The translations under genes were made by a program, and so were the position numbers. This document shows positions 22,484 through 34,532 of a stretch of 64,000 bases of DNA, one piece after another. The stretch is from positions 11,408,001 to 11,472,000 of the forward strand of contig JBHGNT010000015.1 in assembly GCA_043228905.1 (NCBI GenBank), given 5' to 3'. Position 1 is the first letter of the stretch. Each line of letters begins with the position of its first letter. Origin of the DNA: Azolla caroliniana (taxonomy: Eukaryota > Polypodiophyta). The notes below the pieces were generated by a model. The model worked only from the letters and a program-made list of their open reading frames with translations, did no database searches and was not told where the DNA came from.

Positions 22484-23548
22484 TGTCATGAAGATTTTCG
22501 GTAATAGTGTGAAAATCCCATAAAACGTACGAAATCGAGTATGAATCACAGAATACAATAATTGTGAAGATAACATTTTAAATAAATTTAATATCTAAGT
22601 ACAAAATGATCGAGGTTTCGAATGCACTTTATTACACGAGAAACGGACAACTAAATGTCAAGATATGAGGGTATAAAGTTTGTGAAAGGAAAAGAGAAAA
22701 TTGTGAGATATCCCACATAGGCACGACAAATACGGCTGTCATCATATATAAGGGAGAGCAAAAGATATTATCTTTGTGTCTATTTGTGGAGCATAGAGAG
22801 TTCAGGGTAAGAGTGGAGGTGGGCTAACTTGAACTAAGAGTGGAGGTGGGCTAGCTACTCGTAAAGGGTTTTGGCCAACCAAAACCGGACCGACGATGGA
22901 GCCGGTGGCAACCGGCGATGGCATCCGGCGAGGCACCGGTAACCGACGGCATCCGACGAACCGGCGTCCGGCGACTAGATAAATAAATATATGTATATAT
23001 ATACATATATAAGGAGGGCAAGTAAGGATTCGAACCTTGCACCTCGAAGTTAGGAGTCAATTGGCTTTCCATTAAGCCATGGCATTTAGTTGAATTTATA
23101 TTTCTATCATTGTGCTTTTACATGTAAATTCTCATACATGAGAGCTAAAATGAGTGACATGGTTATCATGCACCATATGTAATACATAAGCGCCAAATGG
23201 CAAACATGCAATTTATGCATGTCTTGTACCCTCACATGCATCATATGCGTGAGAGCATCTATAAAAGAAGGAAGGTGGGGGAGAAAAAACACGTTTTTTT
23301 TTATTATGAAATTAAGAAGAAGAAATTTGTTATCAAATTGATCGTGTAACTTGTTTCTTAAATCCAAAGATAAAAGTTCAATCAATCGCTCTCAATCGTT
23401 TAATCTCAACTCCTCTCTTTCCCAATCTATCTTAAGTACTTTCTCGCTAAAGCTTGCACCAAAGCTTGTACCGACTTTGAATCCTTCCGGTCCAGAACCC
23501 CGGTGGTTCCGCCTCACGATCAGCGCGTAGTGACGGATCTTCACGACA
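22484..23548 (+). repeat. Gypsy B 5' LTR
   Basis: This 1,065-bp LTR begins TGTCATGAAGAT and ends ATCTTCACGACA, an almost perfect 12-bp terminal inverted repeat. A TATAAAAG promoter-like box lies near 23260. It contains an antisense tRNA-like stretch (23031-23092). The last 480 bp match the split LTR at 35200-35537 plus 44795-44948. Confidence 0.85.
23031..23092 (-). repeat. Antisense tRNA-like segment in gypsy B LTR
   Basis: On the minus strand ATGGCTTAATGG (A-box-like) is followed by AGGTTCGAATCCTT (B-box) at tRNA spacing. The acceptor arms do not pair. A comparable antisense tRNA-like segment lies at the same relative place in the LTR at 34582 (about 34640-34705). Confidence 0.45.
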
Positions 23549-23556
23549 TAATAAAG

Positions 23557-23573
23557 TGGTGAATCCGACGTGA
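23557..23573 (+). promoter_or_regulatory. Gypsy B primer binding site
   Basis: TGGTGAATCCGACGTGA starts 8 bases after the 5' LTR. It begins with TGG, as required for pairing with the CCA end of a tRNA. I could not identify the tRNA species. Confidence 0.55.
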
Positions 23574-23658
23574 AAGAGGCGGTAGGAAGGATCAAGTCGA
23601 GATTAATACTTGGAGATGGCGTCCTCAAGCAACCAAGCGAGAGAGCTCGAAAGGAATT

Positions 23659-24756
23659 ATGCTAATCGTCGAGCAAATGATGAGATATCGGGACAACGAT
23701 GCGAGCGTGGAGAAGGCTGTCGATCGTGTCGTAGAGCTCGAGGGCCAATTCGATGGAAGGAACGTTACGAAGTTCCTTGATGCATATAGAAGGGAGATGA
23801 ATCAGAGGGACGTGTCCGAGGCACGTCAAATCGCAAGCTTCAAGAGAGTTGTCGCCAACAACATCCAAAGACGCGTCATCGAGCTTCAAGAAGGTAAGAC
23901 AACATGGTCCGAGTTCGAGAAAACGATACTAGCGGAGTTCGTGACTAAAGACTCAATGAGGATGACTCGACATGCCCTGATGAAGTGGATAGAGAAGAAG
24001 AATAAGAAGATGAGCGTCTCGAGGGTGTACGACGAATTCGACCAGATGTTTAGTCGTCTCCCCAACACGGACCAAGTGTTGCTTGAAGAGGACAAGACTT
24101 TGTACTTCTTGAAGGCCGTGGACATAAAGGATAGACGGGAGTTGGGGACTCTTCTCGAAGATGATACCCAAGCAAATGGGCTCGTAGCGGACTAGATCGC
24201 GGTGAAGCGGGCATGCAATAGGCTTGACAAGTGTCGCCAATGGGTTGATGACACCGACTTGACGGGATCGACTACCACGGAGAAAGCAAGACCGCCGAAA
24301 GTAGCTGAGCCGCCAAGACAAAGTAACGTGGAAGAAAAGAAGATTGATGATGACATCATTGAAGAGCTAGCGAAGAAGTTCGAGAAGGTCACGCTAGCCA
24401 ACATGAATCGTCGGGGCCCTAAAGGAAAAGAACCCTTTAGATGCGTGTGGTGCGATAGCATGGACCACATGAGAAGGGATTGTGCGAGCCTTCAAGAGGC
24501 GATTCGACAAAATATCTACTCAAGCGAGACTAGAAGACCCCTACGAGTGAATTTCGGAAGAGGAGGAATGAAGAAATCTATGGAGGATGCTGATGCGACT
24601 CATATGGATGCGATGCACTATGCTGCGTCGGCCGGAATAAGAGTCGGGAAAGACAAGACTAAAGCTACTAAAGCGGGAGCAAAGTTTTGGACTTCCGTTC
24701 TCGAATATGAGAAGAAGGGAAAAGTCACATCGAACGAGGTAGAGCTTGCGGACTGA
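23659..24756 (+). pseudogene. Gypsy B Gag
   Basis: One frame runs from ATG 23659 to TGA 24754-24756, interrupted by TAG at 24193-24195. The first half has the retrotransposon capsid pattern (FLDAYRREM, then W-EFEKTILAEF). The second half has a single zinc knuckle CVWCDSMDHMRRDC near 24445-24485. About 365 codons is normal for gypsy Gag. It forms the particle and packages RNA. The single TAG is the only break before the natural end, so it is recently damaged or needs read-through. Confidence 0.82.
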
Positions 24757-25146
24757 AGCGTGCAAAGCATAACCGGGTGGTCGGATCCGGTGGACAACAA
24801 CACCATACTCGCAGAGGTGATGTGCGACAACCACGAGGTGTTCGTCGAAGAAAAGAGAAAGAGAATAGAAGAGCAAGGCCCATCAAAAAGACATGAAACA
24901 AGGAACACGTAAAAGAAGGACGATGCGGAGACGAGTCGACCTTTACAAACGGAGGAACGAGAATCAAGCCGAAAAGGGGAGCCGAGCATACGAGTTGAAG
25001 AAACGGTTCGGCCCGTGAAGGTTGGTGTCGAAGACCCCGCTCGGAGGACAAGGACTATACCTACCTATAAGCTAAGGTCGGACATAGAGTAGACGACGGA
25101 CCTAAAGAAGATTCTCGAAGAACGAGTTCTTGATAGCCACGTAACT

Positions 25147-25791
25147 TTGTCCTTGAGGGAATTGCTTGGCATTACGAAGAAGGAGTTCCATGACACGATC
25201 GTGGACCTTGTAAAGAGAAAGAGACAACAATCGGACGAGGAAGAAGAGAAGCCGCAAAAAGCAAAAACGAATGCCATAACGATGGCAAGAGACGAAATCG
25301 ATGAAGATATGGTGGACAGCCACTACAGTCGACCTCATTGGGCACGAGCGACAACGGAGACACCGGTGAAGATCGGGGAGAAGAAAGAGACCGTCGTAGC
25401 CTTGATCGACCACGGCTCGGAGATCAACCTCATGTCAACCGACTTCTACAAAAAGGGAAGATGGCCAATCAATACAAACCACGGATGGAAGATTCGCGCG
25501 GCAACAAAGTCTACGGAGGACTTGTACGGAGCTTGTCCCAATGTCAAAGTCACGATCGGGGATGTGGAGATGGATCAACACTTCTTCGTACAAGAATCGG
25601 CGTCGCATCCTGTCATCCTAGGGCAACCTTATATCACATCATCTCGGATGGAGACCAAAGTGTTCGATAATGGAGAAGCCTTTGCACGAATAAAGAGTCT
25701 TGACAACCAAAGATCGGTCCAATTCCTAACGGTGCGAGCCAATCATGAAAGGAATCGAGATAGTCTCGGAGGCGAATCCTCGGATTTTTAG
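25147..25791 (+). pseudogene. Gypsy B aspartic protease
   Basis: The frame contains VALIDHGSEINLM at about 25397-25435. This aligns with the retropepsin active site D-S/T-G but carries histidine between Asp and Gly. Downstream HPVILGQPYI matches the ILG.P.L motif that completes the fold. It is in a different frame from both Gag and RT, so the polyprotein is shifted here or uses frameshifting. Confidence 0.75.
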
Positions 25792-25856
25792 AGCGGACTA
25801 TTGAAGTATGGGGCACAAATAGTCCGAGCAATCACAAGACCCCACAAGAAAGAAGA

Positions 25857-26333
25857 GTGCGTGGATTTCAAGGAGAAGCAACATGTGTCACACCTAGTGG
25901 CGCATGTAAACTAGTACTACCTGACAAGAAGCACAAGCGCCGGATACAAGAATTCGAGAAGATGCTGAAAGAAGAGAACATAATAGAAGAAGGAGAGTTC
26001 GTGACTCATATTATGGAAGAAGCCTCATTTAACGACACCATCGGCGAAATCGAGGACGTCGTGGACTTGAGCTATCTTCACAACCAACGCGTGATTTCGG
26101 TTAACTCCGTCAACATGTACGCTATCATCGATGAATACCGTCGTGGCATCTCGATGAAGGAAGCTGACATCAACACGAAATATAAAACGGTAGATAAGAA
26201 GATCAAGCCAGTTGCGGTTCCGCTACTGGAAGATAGCTGGCAAAAGATGAAGGAAGTCGCTAACGATCCAAGCTTAAGAGATCCGAAGAAGATAGGTCAT
26301 ATCTTCACCAAAGAGACGAAGGGGAAGCTATGA
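25857..26333 (+). pseudogene. Gypsy B protease-RT linker
   Basis: This frame is in register with RT (26373) and integrase (28095), separated by TGA at 26331-26333. It has a KKIKPVAVPLLEDSW motif and DPKKIGHIFTKET, a conserved lead-in to RT in this gypsy lineage. There is no catalytic domain of its own. Confidence 0.65.
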
Positions 26334-26372
26334 GTTGGAAAGGAGGATTTCCTTCTCCCTGAAGAGGAGCGA

Positions 26373-27872
26373 ATGTTTCGCGATATGCTTAAGAGACATG
26401 GGAAGGCTTTCGCATTCTTCCCACGAGAAATCAGATGCGCCGACCCAAAGGTTATAGAGCCAATGGTGATCTTCACGGTGCCTCATGTGCCTTGGAATTT
26501 GAAACCGATACCGGTTCCGAGAGCACACCTTCCGAAGTTGATTGAGCTCTTAAAGGAGAAGGTGAGTATGGGAATTCTAGAACCATCGAATGCTCCTTAT
26601 TCCAATAGGTGGTTCACGGTGCCGAAGAAGAATGGATCATTGCGATTCATCCAAGATCTTCAACCCGTCAACAAGGTGACAATTCGAAATGCCAGAATCG
26701 GTCCGAGTGTGGACGAATTTGCCGAAGCGTTTGCGGGCCGGTTCATCTACTCCATTGGCGATCTCTACTCCGGATATGACCAATTCCAATTGGTGATCGA
26801 CAGTCGGGACATTACAACCATGAGGACTCCGATCGGGCTTGTGCAGATGTGTACCTTACCCCGAGGCGCAACGAACTCGGTGGCTCATATGGTGAATGCC
26901 ATGAATAAAGTCTTGAAGGATTGCATTTCGGACATCACAATGCCATTCTTGGATGATATTCCGATAAAAGGATGTTCGGATGAGGAGAAAGATGAATCGA
27001 AAGATAAGGAAGGTTGTAGAAAGTTCGTTGCGGATCATATGAAAGATTGCGAGAAGGTGCTTCAAAGGCTCGAATATGCGAATTTGACATTTTCGGGAGA
27101 AAAATTCTCATTCGGGCAACCGGAGATCTTGGTGGTAGGTCACTTGTGTGGAGCATACGGCCGGAAGCCATCGCCATCCAAAGTGAATGCAATCCAAGAC
27201 ATGAAAGAAGAATGCGAAAACCAAACGGAGGTTCGAAGGTTCCTTGGAGTGTGCGTGTTTTATCATATATGGATTCCTCACTACGCTCATGTCGCCGAAC
27301 CGTTATATGGACTACTAAAGAAAAGAATAAAGTTCGAATGGCGAGACGAGCACACAAAGGCGATGCGAAGATTAAAGAAACTGCTTCTTGAAGCTCCGGC
27401 ACTAAGGAAGGCCGACTATGCCGAAGGGAAACCAATTTACGTGACCGTAGATACGAGCCCAACCGGAATCGGGTGGGTCATCAATCAAGAAGGCGAAGAT
27501 AATGCGCGATATCCCGTCCGGTTCGAAGCAAAGGTTCTCAGCGAACGGCAACAAAGATATGCCCAAGTCAAGCGGGAACTTTGGGGTATTGTGTCGGCAG
27601 TGAAGACGGACAAAGATTACCTGATCGGGTCAGAAGTGATAATAGAGACAGATTGTCTCCCAATTCTCGGAATGGACTCGGGATGTGCAACCCCAGATCT
27701 TGCTATGCTAAGGTGGATCGTCTACATCAAGTCTTTAAACCCAGAGATCCGTCACATTGCAGGGAAGAAGAACGCCATGGCTGACATGCTGTCGAGGGCA
27801 AGTTTTTCAAACGGAATTAACATGGTTTCGGAAGATGAAGATGTCGCCCTCGACTTCTTCAAGATGGCTTGA
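26373..27872 (+). pseudogene. Gypsy B reverse transcriptase and RNase H
   Basis: This 499-codon segment is uninterrupted. RT motifs in order: SNAPYSNRWFTVPKKNGSLR, FIQDLQPVNKVT, YSIGDLYSGYDQFQL, TLPRGATNSVAH, and the catalytic box FLDDIPIKG near residue 193. RNase H follows: YVTVDTSPTGIGWVINQ (about residue 357), ERQQRYAQVKRELWG, and IAGKKNAMADMLSR. The LDDIPIKG box differs from the LDDILIYS of plant chromoviruses such as the element at 45350, indicating a different gypsy lineage. It ends at TGA 27870, beyond which the same frame continues to the integrase. Confidence 0.88.
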
Positions 27873-28094
27873 TTGTCGGCGGAAGACCAGGACACGCAAA
27901 CCCTCCACGCCTTCAACGAGAACGAGTACGAAGGAGAGTGGTTACTCATCGGTAGATTCCGAAGCACATTGACGACAGATGCTTCGTTGACAAAGGAGGA
28001 GGCCCTACGAATCCGAAAGAAAGCTTATCGATACTTCTTGAAGGGAGGATTCCTTTGGAGACATCCAAAAAGAAGGATAGGAATACCATGTTGA

Positions 28095-29276
28095 GTGGTG
28101 GTAAAGAAAGAAGAGCAAGAGACGCTGATGACCGAATTCCACGAGAGTGCTTGGGCAGGTCATAGAGGAACATGGGCGACGTTCGAAAAGTTGAAGGAGA
28201 AGTACTGGTGGCCAAGCATGTACAAAGATGTACTCCATTTCGTGTCCACATGCGAAACTTGCCAAATATATTCAAATATACGTCATCGTGATGACTTAAA
28301 GCCGACATACCCACTCACCATACACTTCAAATGGATGGTGGATCTGGTCTCGATGCCAATGGGAGTGAGACAAATGAAGTACTCAGCGCTGGCAAGGGAA
28401 GACTTGACAAATCAAGTGGAAGGACGAGCCTTGACAAATAAGACGACTTCAGCTGTTTGCAAATTTCTACTTGAAGATGTTGTTTGCCGATATGGATGTG
28501 TAGGGAAGATAGTGGCCGACCAAAGGGAGTTGGACGCACACGAAGCGACGGAGCTCTTCAAAAGACTAGGCGTGAAGCTCTCCCTCACGACTGCCTACAA
28601 TCCGGAAGCAAATGGGAAGATCGAGCGAGGGCATGGACCTATCGTTAAAGCCATCGTACGGGCATGCAACGGTCGAGTCGGGAATTGGCCACGACTATTA
28701 CCCTATGCCTTGTGGGCCGATAGAACGACACATAGCTTGGTGACAGGGTATGTGCCGATGGAGCTTATGTATGGACAAAAGCCGATTATGCCCATCGAAA
28801 GGACGATCGCCTCATGGGTAGCGATACCGTGGGAGAACGAGATGAGCCGAGAAGAGTTTTTAGCGACGCGGATAAGGCAACTTGAAAGAAGACCTGAAGA
28901 TTTAGAAAAAGCGCGAAAGATGATGAAGGCAGCCCGAGTAAAGAACAAAGTACGGTTCGACAACACGCATCGACTTCGTCCCAAGAAGATTGAAGAAGGG
29001 GATTTGGTTTTGGTTTACGACGGCACCCTTGACAATCAACACAGTACAACAAGGAAGTTCGCAAGAAGATGGTTCGGGCCGTATGTGGTGACAAGTGCCA
29101 ACGATAATGCCACATACCACCTTGCGGAACTAGACGGATCAAGGTTGGCCGTACCCATTGCAGGAAAAAGAGTAAAGATTTTCAAGAAAAGACAAGACAA
29201 GGATCCAGACCTCGATTACCTCGATGATGAACATAATAGGGCGGATGTAAATCAAGACATGGAGGAATCTAATTGA
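28095..29276 (+). pseudogene. Gypsy B integrase
   Basis: The same frame as RT resumes after TGA 28092-28094. It has an HHCC zinc domain (H-ESAWAGH, then CETCQ), and the catalytic core with D in WMVDLVSMP, D in VADQRELD and E in NGKIERGHG. The C-terminal part has KKIEEGDLVLVYDG and RRWFGPYVV, the usual gypsy integrase tail. I see no chromodomain. Integration by this family gives 4-bp duplications, judging from the solo LTR at 34003-34532. Confidence 0.87.
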
Positions 29277-29462
29277 TCATCGTAGCTGAAATCTCACTTT
29301 CTCTCTTCTTGGTTACACACATATGGGAAGTAAGAGGGTATGTTTGTAATTGTCTGCAAGGGCAGCGTGGGGAGGAGAGGGAGGAGGGTGGTCATGCCAT
29401 GGCTTCCGCGATCTCCTACACAGCTGCCAAGGGGATACACGGCCTGTGTTCTGTTGTTACAT

Positions 29463-29840
29463 TGTCGTGAAGATTTTCGGCAATAGTGTGAAAATCCCAT
29501 AACACGTACGAAATCGAGTATGAATCACATAATCCAATAATTGTGAAGATAACATTTTAAATAAATTTAATATCTAAGTACAAAATGATCGAGGTTTCGA
29601 ATGCACTTTATTACACGAGAAACGGACAACTAAATGTCAAGATATGAGGGTATAAAGTTTATGAAAGGAAAAGAGAAAATTGTGAGATATCCCACATAGG
29701 CACGACAAATACGGCTGTCATCATATATAAGGGAGAGCAAAAGATATTATCTTTGTGTCTATTTGTGGAGCATAGAGTGTTCACGGTAAGAGTGGAGGTG
29801 GGCTAACTTGAACTAAAAGTGGAGGTGGGCTAGCTACTCG
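29463..29840 (+). repeat. Truncated gypsy B LTR
   Basis: This matches the first about 378 bp of the LTR at 22484 with few differences, then breaks off at GCTAGCTACTCGTA and joins tandem-unit sequence (AGATGTACGGC). It is preceded by a copy of the same 140-bp tandem-unit segment that precedes the LTR at 22484, so both LTR starts occupy the same position of a unit. Confidence 0.82.
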
Positions 29841-30368
29841 TAAGATGTACGGCTTTCACATTGGTGGTAGGCCTTGTGTCTTCCGCTGTTACCTAAACAA
29901 CCTTTGTAGGTTGTGCGTTCCTCCCATTTCGGCACGCCGCATATTGATCATCACGGCTCATGTAGCCGCCGTAATAGCGTGACATGCTTCCACCATCGTC
30001 GTACATGTAGCTGTTGTCTAAGTAAGATCTTCGCTCTCTATTGTATTACGTATGTAGGTGATGTATAGGCCACAAGTGTGGTTCGTGCAAGCCTAAAATA
30101 TGTTGGGTTCAATTTCATTGGGTGTGAGGATGTTGAACAAGTGCTCTCGGTGCGTATGTCGCTTCCGCCGTGCATGAGGGAACAGAGTGCACTAGATGAT
30201 TAGTTGGGTTATAGCTAGGATTAAAGAAAGGGCAATTAGGGTTATAAAGTATGACTCGTGGGCCATAATGGTTTTGATGAGGATTTCTACTTACCTGGTA
30301 ATTTGTTATGTCGCACAAGTATTGCGGGAGGTTTTGATGGTTAAATCGTTGAGGATTTCTAATGAAAA
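29841..30368 (-). repeat. Tandem unit 2, right part
   Basis: This resumes the unit after the gypsy insertion, with the TTTCGGCACGCC element at about 29928 and the Asn/Pro-rich minus frame at 30115-30318. It leads directly into unit 3. Confidence 0.8.
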
Positions 30369-31705
30369 TAAGAGTGGTTGTGGATCCTACTACTAGTTAT
30401 AGGTTTACTAAGGAGACGAGTCCAAATTAAATATTACGGGGTTTCCTATTATGGATATTTATCACATATGGGGAGATGGAAAAATTAGATGTATGACATC
30501 CGAACCACATGAAAGTATCTAAAGTAGAAGTAGGTCTATCGAGAAGGTAAAAGAGACGTTAAGCGGGATGTATGGCGTGCCGAAACTATTTACTATCTCG
30601 TTTGGCATGCCTAGCTACATGTTTTTTGTCCTAACATTATTCTATGGGAAAGTTTGTTGTTTCGTGGGAAGGGGGTGATTATTGTGAGTGGGGCTAGGTT
30701 ATTTTTTATGGGGGATTTGATATACATGCGGGCGAAATTTAGAGGGTGGGGTAAAATATTGAAATCTAGTAGAAGTAGAAGGGGAGTCATGTGTAAAGAA
30801 GGGGGGGTATGCGTAGGAACTGCATGAAAAGGGAAGGGGTATTGTTTGGAAATAGGAAAACGGTGTGGGGGTGATTACGGGGAAATAAGGGCAAATGGGT
30901 AGGGGTATTGTTAAAAAATAGGGGAGGGGTATGAGTAAGGTTTTTAGATAATACAGGGGGCATGCATCAAATTTGTAGGAAGTAAGGATGGGGGAGGAGA
31001 GATGTGAGTAGGGTTTCACGCATATGGGAAGTAAGAGGATATGTTTGTAATTGTCTGCAAGGGCGGGGCGGGGAGGAGAGGGAGGACGAGGGTCGTGCCA
31101 TGGCTTCCGCGATCTCCTACACAACTGCCAAAGGGATACACAACCTGTCTTCTGTTGTTACGTGTGCCGCTTTCATAAGATGTACGGCTTTCGCATTGGT
31201 GGTAGGCCTTGTGTCTTCCGCTGTTACCTAAGCAGCCTTTGTAGGTTGTGCGTTCCTCCCATTTCGGCACGCCGCATATTGATCATCACGGCTCATGTAG
31301 CCGCCGTAATAGCGTGACATGCTTCCACCATCGTCGTACATGTAGTTGTTGTCTAAGTAAGATCTTCGCTCTCTATTGTATTACGTATGTAGGTGATGTA
31401 TAGGCCACAAGTGTGTGGTTCGTGCAAGCCTAAAATATGTTGGGTTCAATTTCATTGGATGTGAGGATGTTGAACAAGTGCTCTCGGTGCGTATGTCGCT
31501 TCCGCCGTGCATGAGGGAACAGAGTGCACTAGATGATTAGTTGGGTTATAGCTAGGATTAAAGAAAGGGCAATTAGGGTTATAAAGTATGACTCGTGGGC
31601 CATAATGGTTTTGATGAGGATTTCTACTTACCTGGTTATTTGTTATGTCGCAAATGTATTGCGGGAGGTTGTGATGGTTAAATGGTTGAGGATTTCTAAT
31701 GAAAA
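30369..31705 (-). repeat. Tandem unit 3 (~1337 bp)
   Basis: A full unit from the anchor at 30374 to that at 31711. It contains the hairpin at 30574-30611, the G-rich region and the Tyr/Gly/Arg-rich minus frame, with small indels relative to unit 1. Confidence 0.85.
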
Positions 31706-33041
31706 TAAGAGTGGTTGTGGATCCTACTACTAGTTATAGGTTGACTAAGGAGACGAGTCCAAATTAAATATTACGAGGTTTCCTATTATGGGTCTTTTTC
31801 ACATATGGGGGGAAGGGAAAATTAGATGTATGACATCCGAAACACATGAATGTATCTAAAGTAGAAGTAGGTCTATCGAGATGGTAAAAGAGACGTTAAG
31901 CGGGATGTATGGCGTGCCGAAACTATTTACTATCTCGTTTGGCACGCCTAGCTACACGTTTTTTGTCCTAACATTATTATATGGGAAAGTTTGTTGTTTC
32001 GTGGGAAGGGGGCGCTTATTGTGAGTGGGGCTAGGTTATTCTTTATGGGGGATTTGATATACATGCGGGGGAAATTTACAGGGTGGGGTAGAATATTGAA
32101 ATCTAGTAGAAGTGGAAGGGGAGTCATGTGTAAAGAAAGGGGTGTATGCGTAGGAAATGCATGAAAAGGGGAAGAGGTATAGTTTGGAAATAGGAAAACG
32201 GTTTGGGGGTGATTAGGGTGAAATAAGGGCAAATGGGTAGGGTTATTATTAAAAAATATGGGAGGGGTATGAGAGAGGTTTATAGAAAATAAAGGGGGCA
32301 TGCATCAAATTTGTTGGAAGTAAGGATGGGGGAGGAGAGATGTGAGTAGGGTTAAACGCATATGGGAAGTGAGAGGGTATGTTTGTAATTGTCTGCAAGC
32401 GCGGGGTGGGGAGGAGAGGGAGGAGGAGGGTCGTGCCATGGCTTCCGCGATCTCCTACACAGCTGCCAAGGGGATACACGGCCTGTCTTCCGTTGTTACG
32501 TGTGCCGCTTTTATAAGATGTACGGCCTTGGCATTGGTGGTAGGCCTTGTGTCTTCCGCTGTCTCCTGAGCAGCCTTTGTAGGTTGTGCGTACCTCCCAT
32601 TTCGGCACGCCGCATATTGATCATCACGGCTCATGTAGCCACCGTAATAGCGTGACATGCTTCCACCATCGTCGTACATGTAGCTGTTGTCTAAGTAAGA
32701 TCTTCGCTCTCTATTTTATTACGTATGTAGGTGATGTATAGGCCACAAGTTTGATTCATGCAAGCCTAAAATATGTTGGTTTCAATTTCAGTCGATGTGA
32801 GGATGTTGAACAAGTGCTCTCGGTGCGTATGTCGCTTCTGCCGTGCATGAGGGAACAGAGTGCACTAGATGGTTAGTTGGGTTATCACTAGGATTAAAGA
32901 AAGGGCGGTTAGGGTTATAAAGTATGACTCATTGGCCATAATGGTTTTGATGAGGATTTCTACTTACTTGGTTATTTGTTAGGTTGCACATGTATTGCGA
33001 GAGGTTGTGATGGTTAAATGGTTGAGGATTTCTAATGAAAA
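31706..33041 (-). repeat. Tandem unit 4 (~1336 bp)
   Basis: A full unit between the anchors at 31711 and 33047, with the hairpin at 31911-31948. It is close in sequence to unit 3. Confidence 0.85.
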
Positions 33042-34002
33042 TAAGAGTGGTTGTGGATCCTACTACTAGTTATAGGTTTACTAAGGAGACGAGTCCAAAT
33101 TAAATATTACGGGGTTTCCTATTATGGGTCTTTTTCACATATGGGGAGACGGGAAAATTAGATGTATGACATCCGAAACACATGAAAGTATCTAAAGTAG
33201 AAGTAGGTCTATCGAGAAGGTAAAAGAGACGTTTAGCGGGATGTATGGTGTGCCAAAACTATTTACTATCTTCTTTGGCAAGCCTAGCTACACGTTTGTT
33301 GGCCAAACATTATTATATGGGAAAGTTTGTTGTTTCATGCGATGGGAGCGATTATTGTGAGTGGGGATAGGTTGTTTTTAATGGGGGATTTGATATACAT
33401 GCGGGGGAAATTTAGAGGGTGGGGTAGAATATTGAAATCTATTTGAAGTGGAAGGGGAGTTATGTGTAAAGAACGGGTGGGTATGCGTAGGAAATGCATG
33501 AAAAGGGGAAGGGGTATGCTTTGGAAATATGGAAACATTGTGGGGGTCATTAGGGGGAAATAAGGGGAAATGGGTATGTGTATTGTTAAAAAATGGGGGA
33601 GGGGTATGAGGGAGGTTTATAGAAAATAAAAAGGGGGCATACATCAAATTTGTAAGAAGTAAGGATGGGGGAGGAGGTATGTGAGTAGGGTTAAACGCAT
33701 ATGGGAAGTTAGAGGGTCTATTTGTAATTTTCTGTAGGGGTGGGGTGGAGAGGGGAAGGGGGGAGGAAGAAGAGGAGGACGAAGGCCGAGAGGGAAAGTG
33801 GGAAGGCAATTTGTGCCATGGCTTGCGCGATTTCCTGCACAGCCGCGGTAGGGATATACTGCTTGGCTTCTGTTGTCGCGTGTACCGCTTTCATAAGATG
33901 TACGGCCTTCGCATCAGGGGTAGGCCTTGTGTCTTTCGTTGTCACTTGAGCAGCCTTCGTAGGCTGTGCATACCTCTTCTTGGACTACGTACCACCTCCC
34001 GT
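33042..34002 (-). repeat. Tandem unit 5 (diverged, interrupted)
   Basis: The most diverged unit: its hairpin near 33247 is broken and it has a longer G/A-rich stretch at 33740-33800. A solo LTR interrupts it at 34003, and 34533-34581 is its continuation. Confidence 0.75.
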
Positions 34003-34532
34003 TGTCGTGAAGATTTCCGCCTATAGTGTGAAACCGGGGTGGAATGGGCAAGTTGGTGGTGTGCAACATGTGCACATGTATACTAGGAAATGGTGTGTAG
34101 AAATAAGGGGGGAAATTTGATCCCACATTGTAAGGTCCCTCCCTCCTTGGGCTATAAAAGGAAGGGAAGGGTCACTTATGAGGGGTTGCCTATTTTGACG
34201 GAGAGAGGCATACCACTTAGGTCGAGGGTTTCCTATTCGGTTTTAGGGTTTCAATTAGGGTTTTACTATACTTCGCTACTTGCTTATTCTTCTAGGGTTT
34301 TCTCATAGTCGTTTGGTGCGGCCATGGCGGCCACCATTGTAAAGCATTTATGTTTCCTTAAACTAACTTGTTGAGTATCTTGCCTCCGTCTATTCTATGT
34401 TATTGTCTTACTCTTTCTCATCTCCTCTTGAGCTAAGCTTCCATTTTGTGTCTTATTCTTTCTCCTCTACTCCCTAGTCCGAGACCCCCATGGTCCCGCC
34501 CCTTCTACACGCACGCGCGTAACAACGCGACA
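34003..34532 (+). repeat. Solo LTR, gypsy B-related
   Basis: This 530-bp repeat begins TGTCGTGAAGAT and ends AACGCGACA, with a GCTATAAAAGG promoter box at about 34151. It is flanked by the 4-bp duplication CCGT (33999-34002 and 34533-34536). The tandem-unit sequence is interrupted exactly here and resumes at 34533. It is a solo LTR left by LTR-LTR recombination. Confidence 0.85.

Larger units (their letters stand above)
22484..29840 (+). mobile_element. Ty3/gypsy family B element
   Basis: A plus-strand gypsy element inserted in tandem unit 2: 5' LTR 22484-23548, gag 23659-24756, protease 25147-25791, RT-RNase H 26373-27872, integrase 28095-29276. On the right, the internal region ends near 29326 and is followed by a 140-bp copy of the tandem unit and then a truncated LTR (29463-29840). 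Removing about 7.35 kb restores the 1.34-kb unit spacing, which supports insertion into the array. It is defective because of in-frame stops and the missing part of the 3' LTR. Confidence 0.88.
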
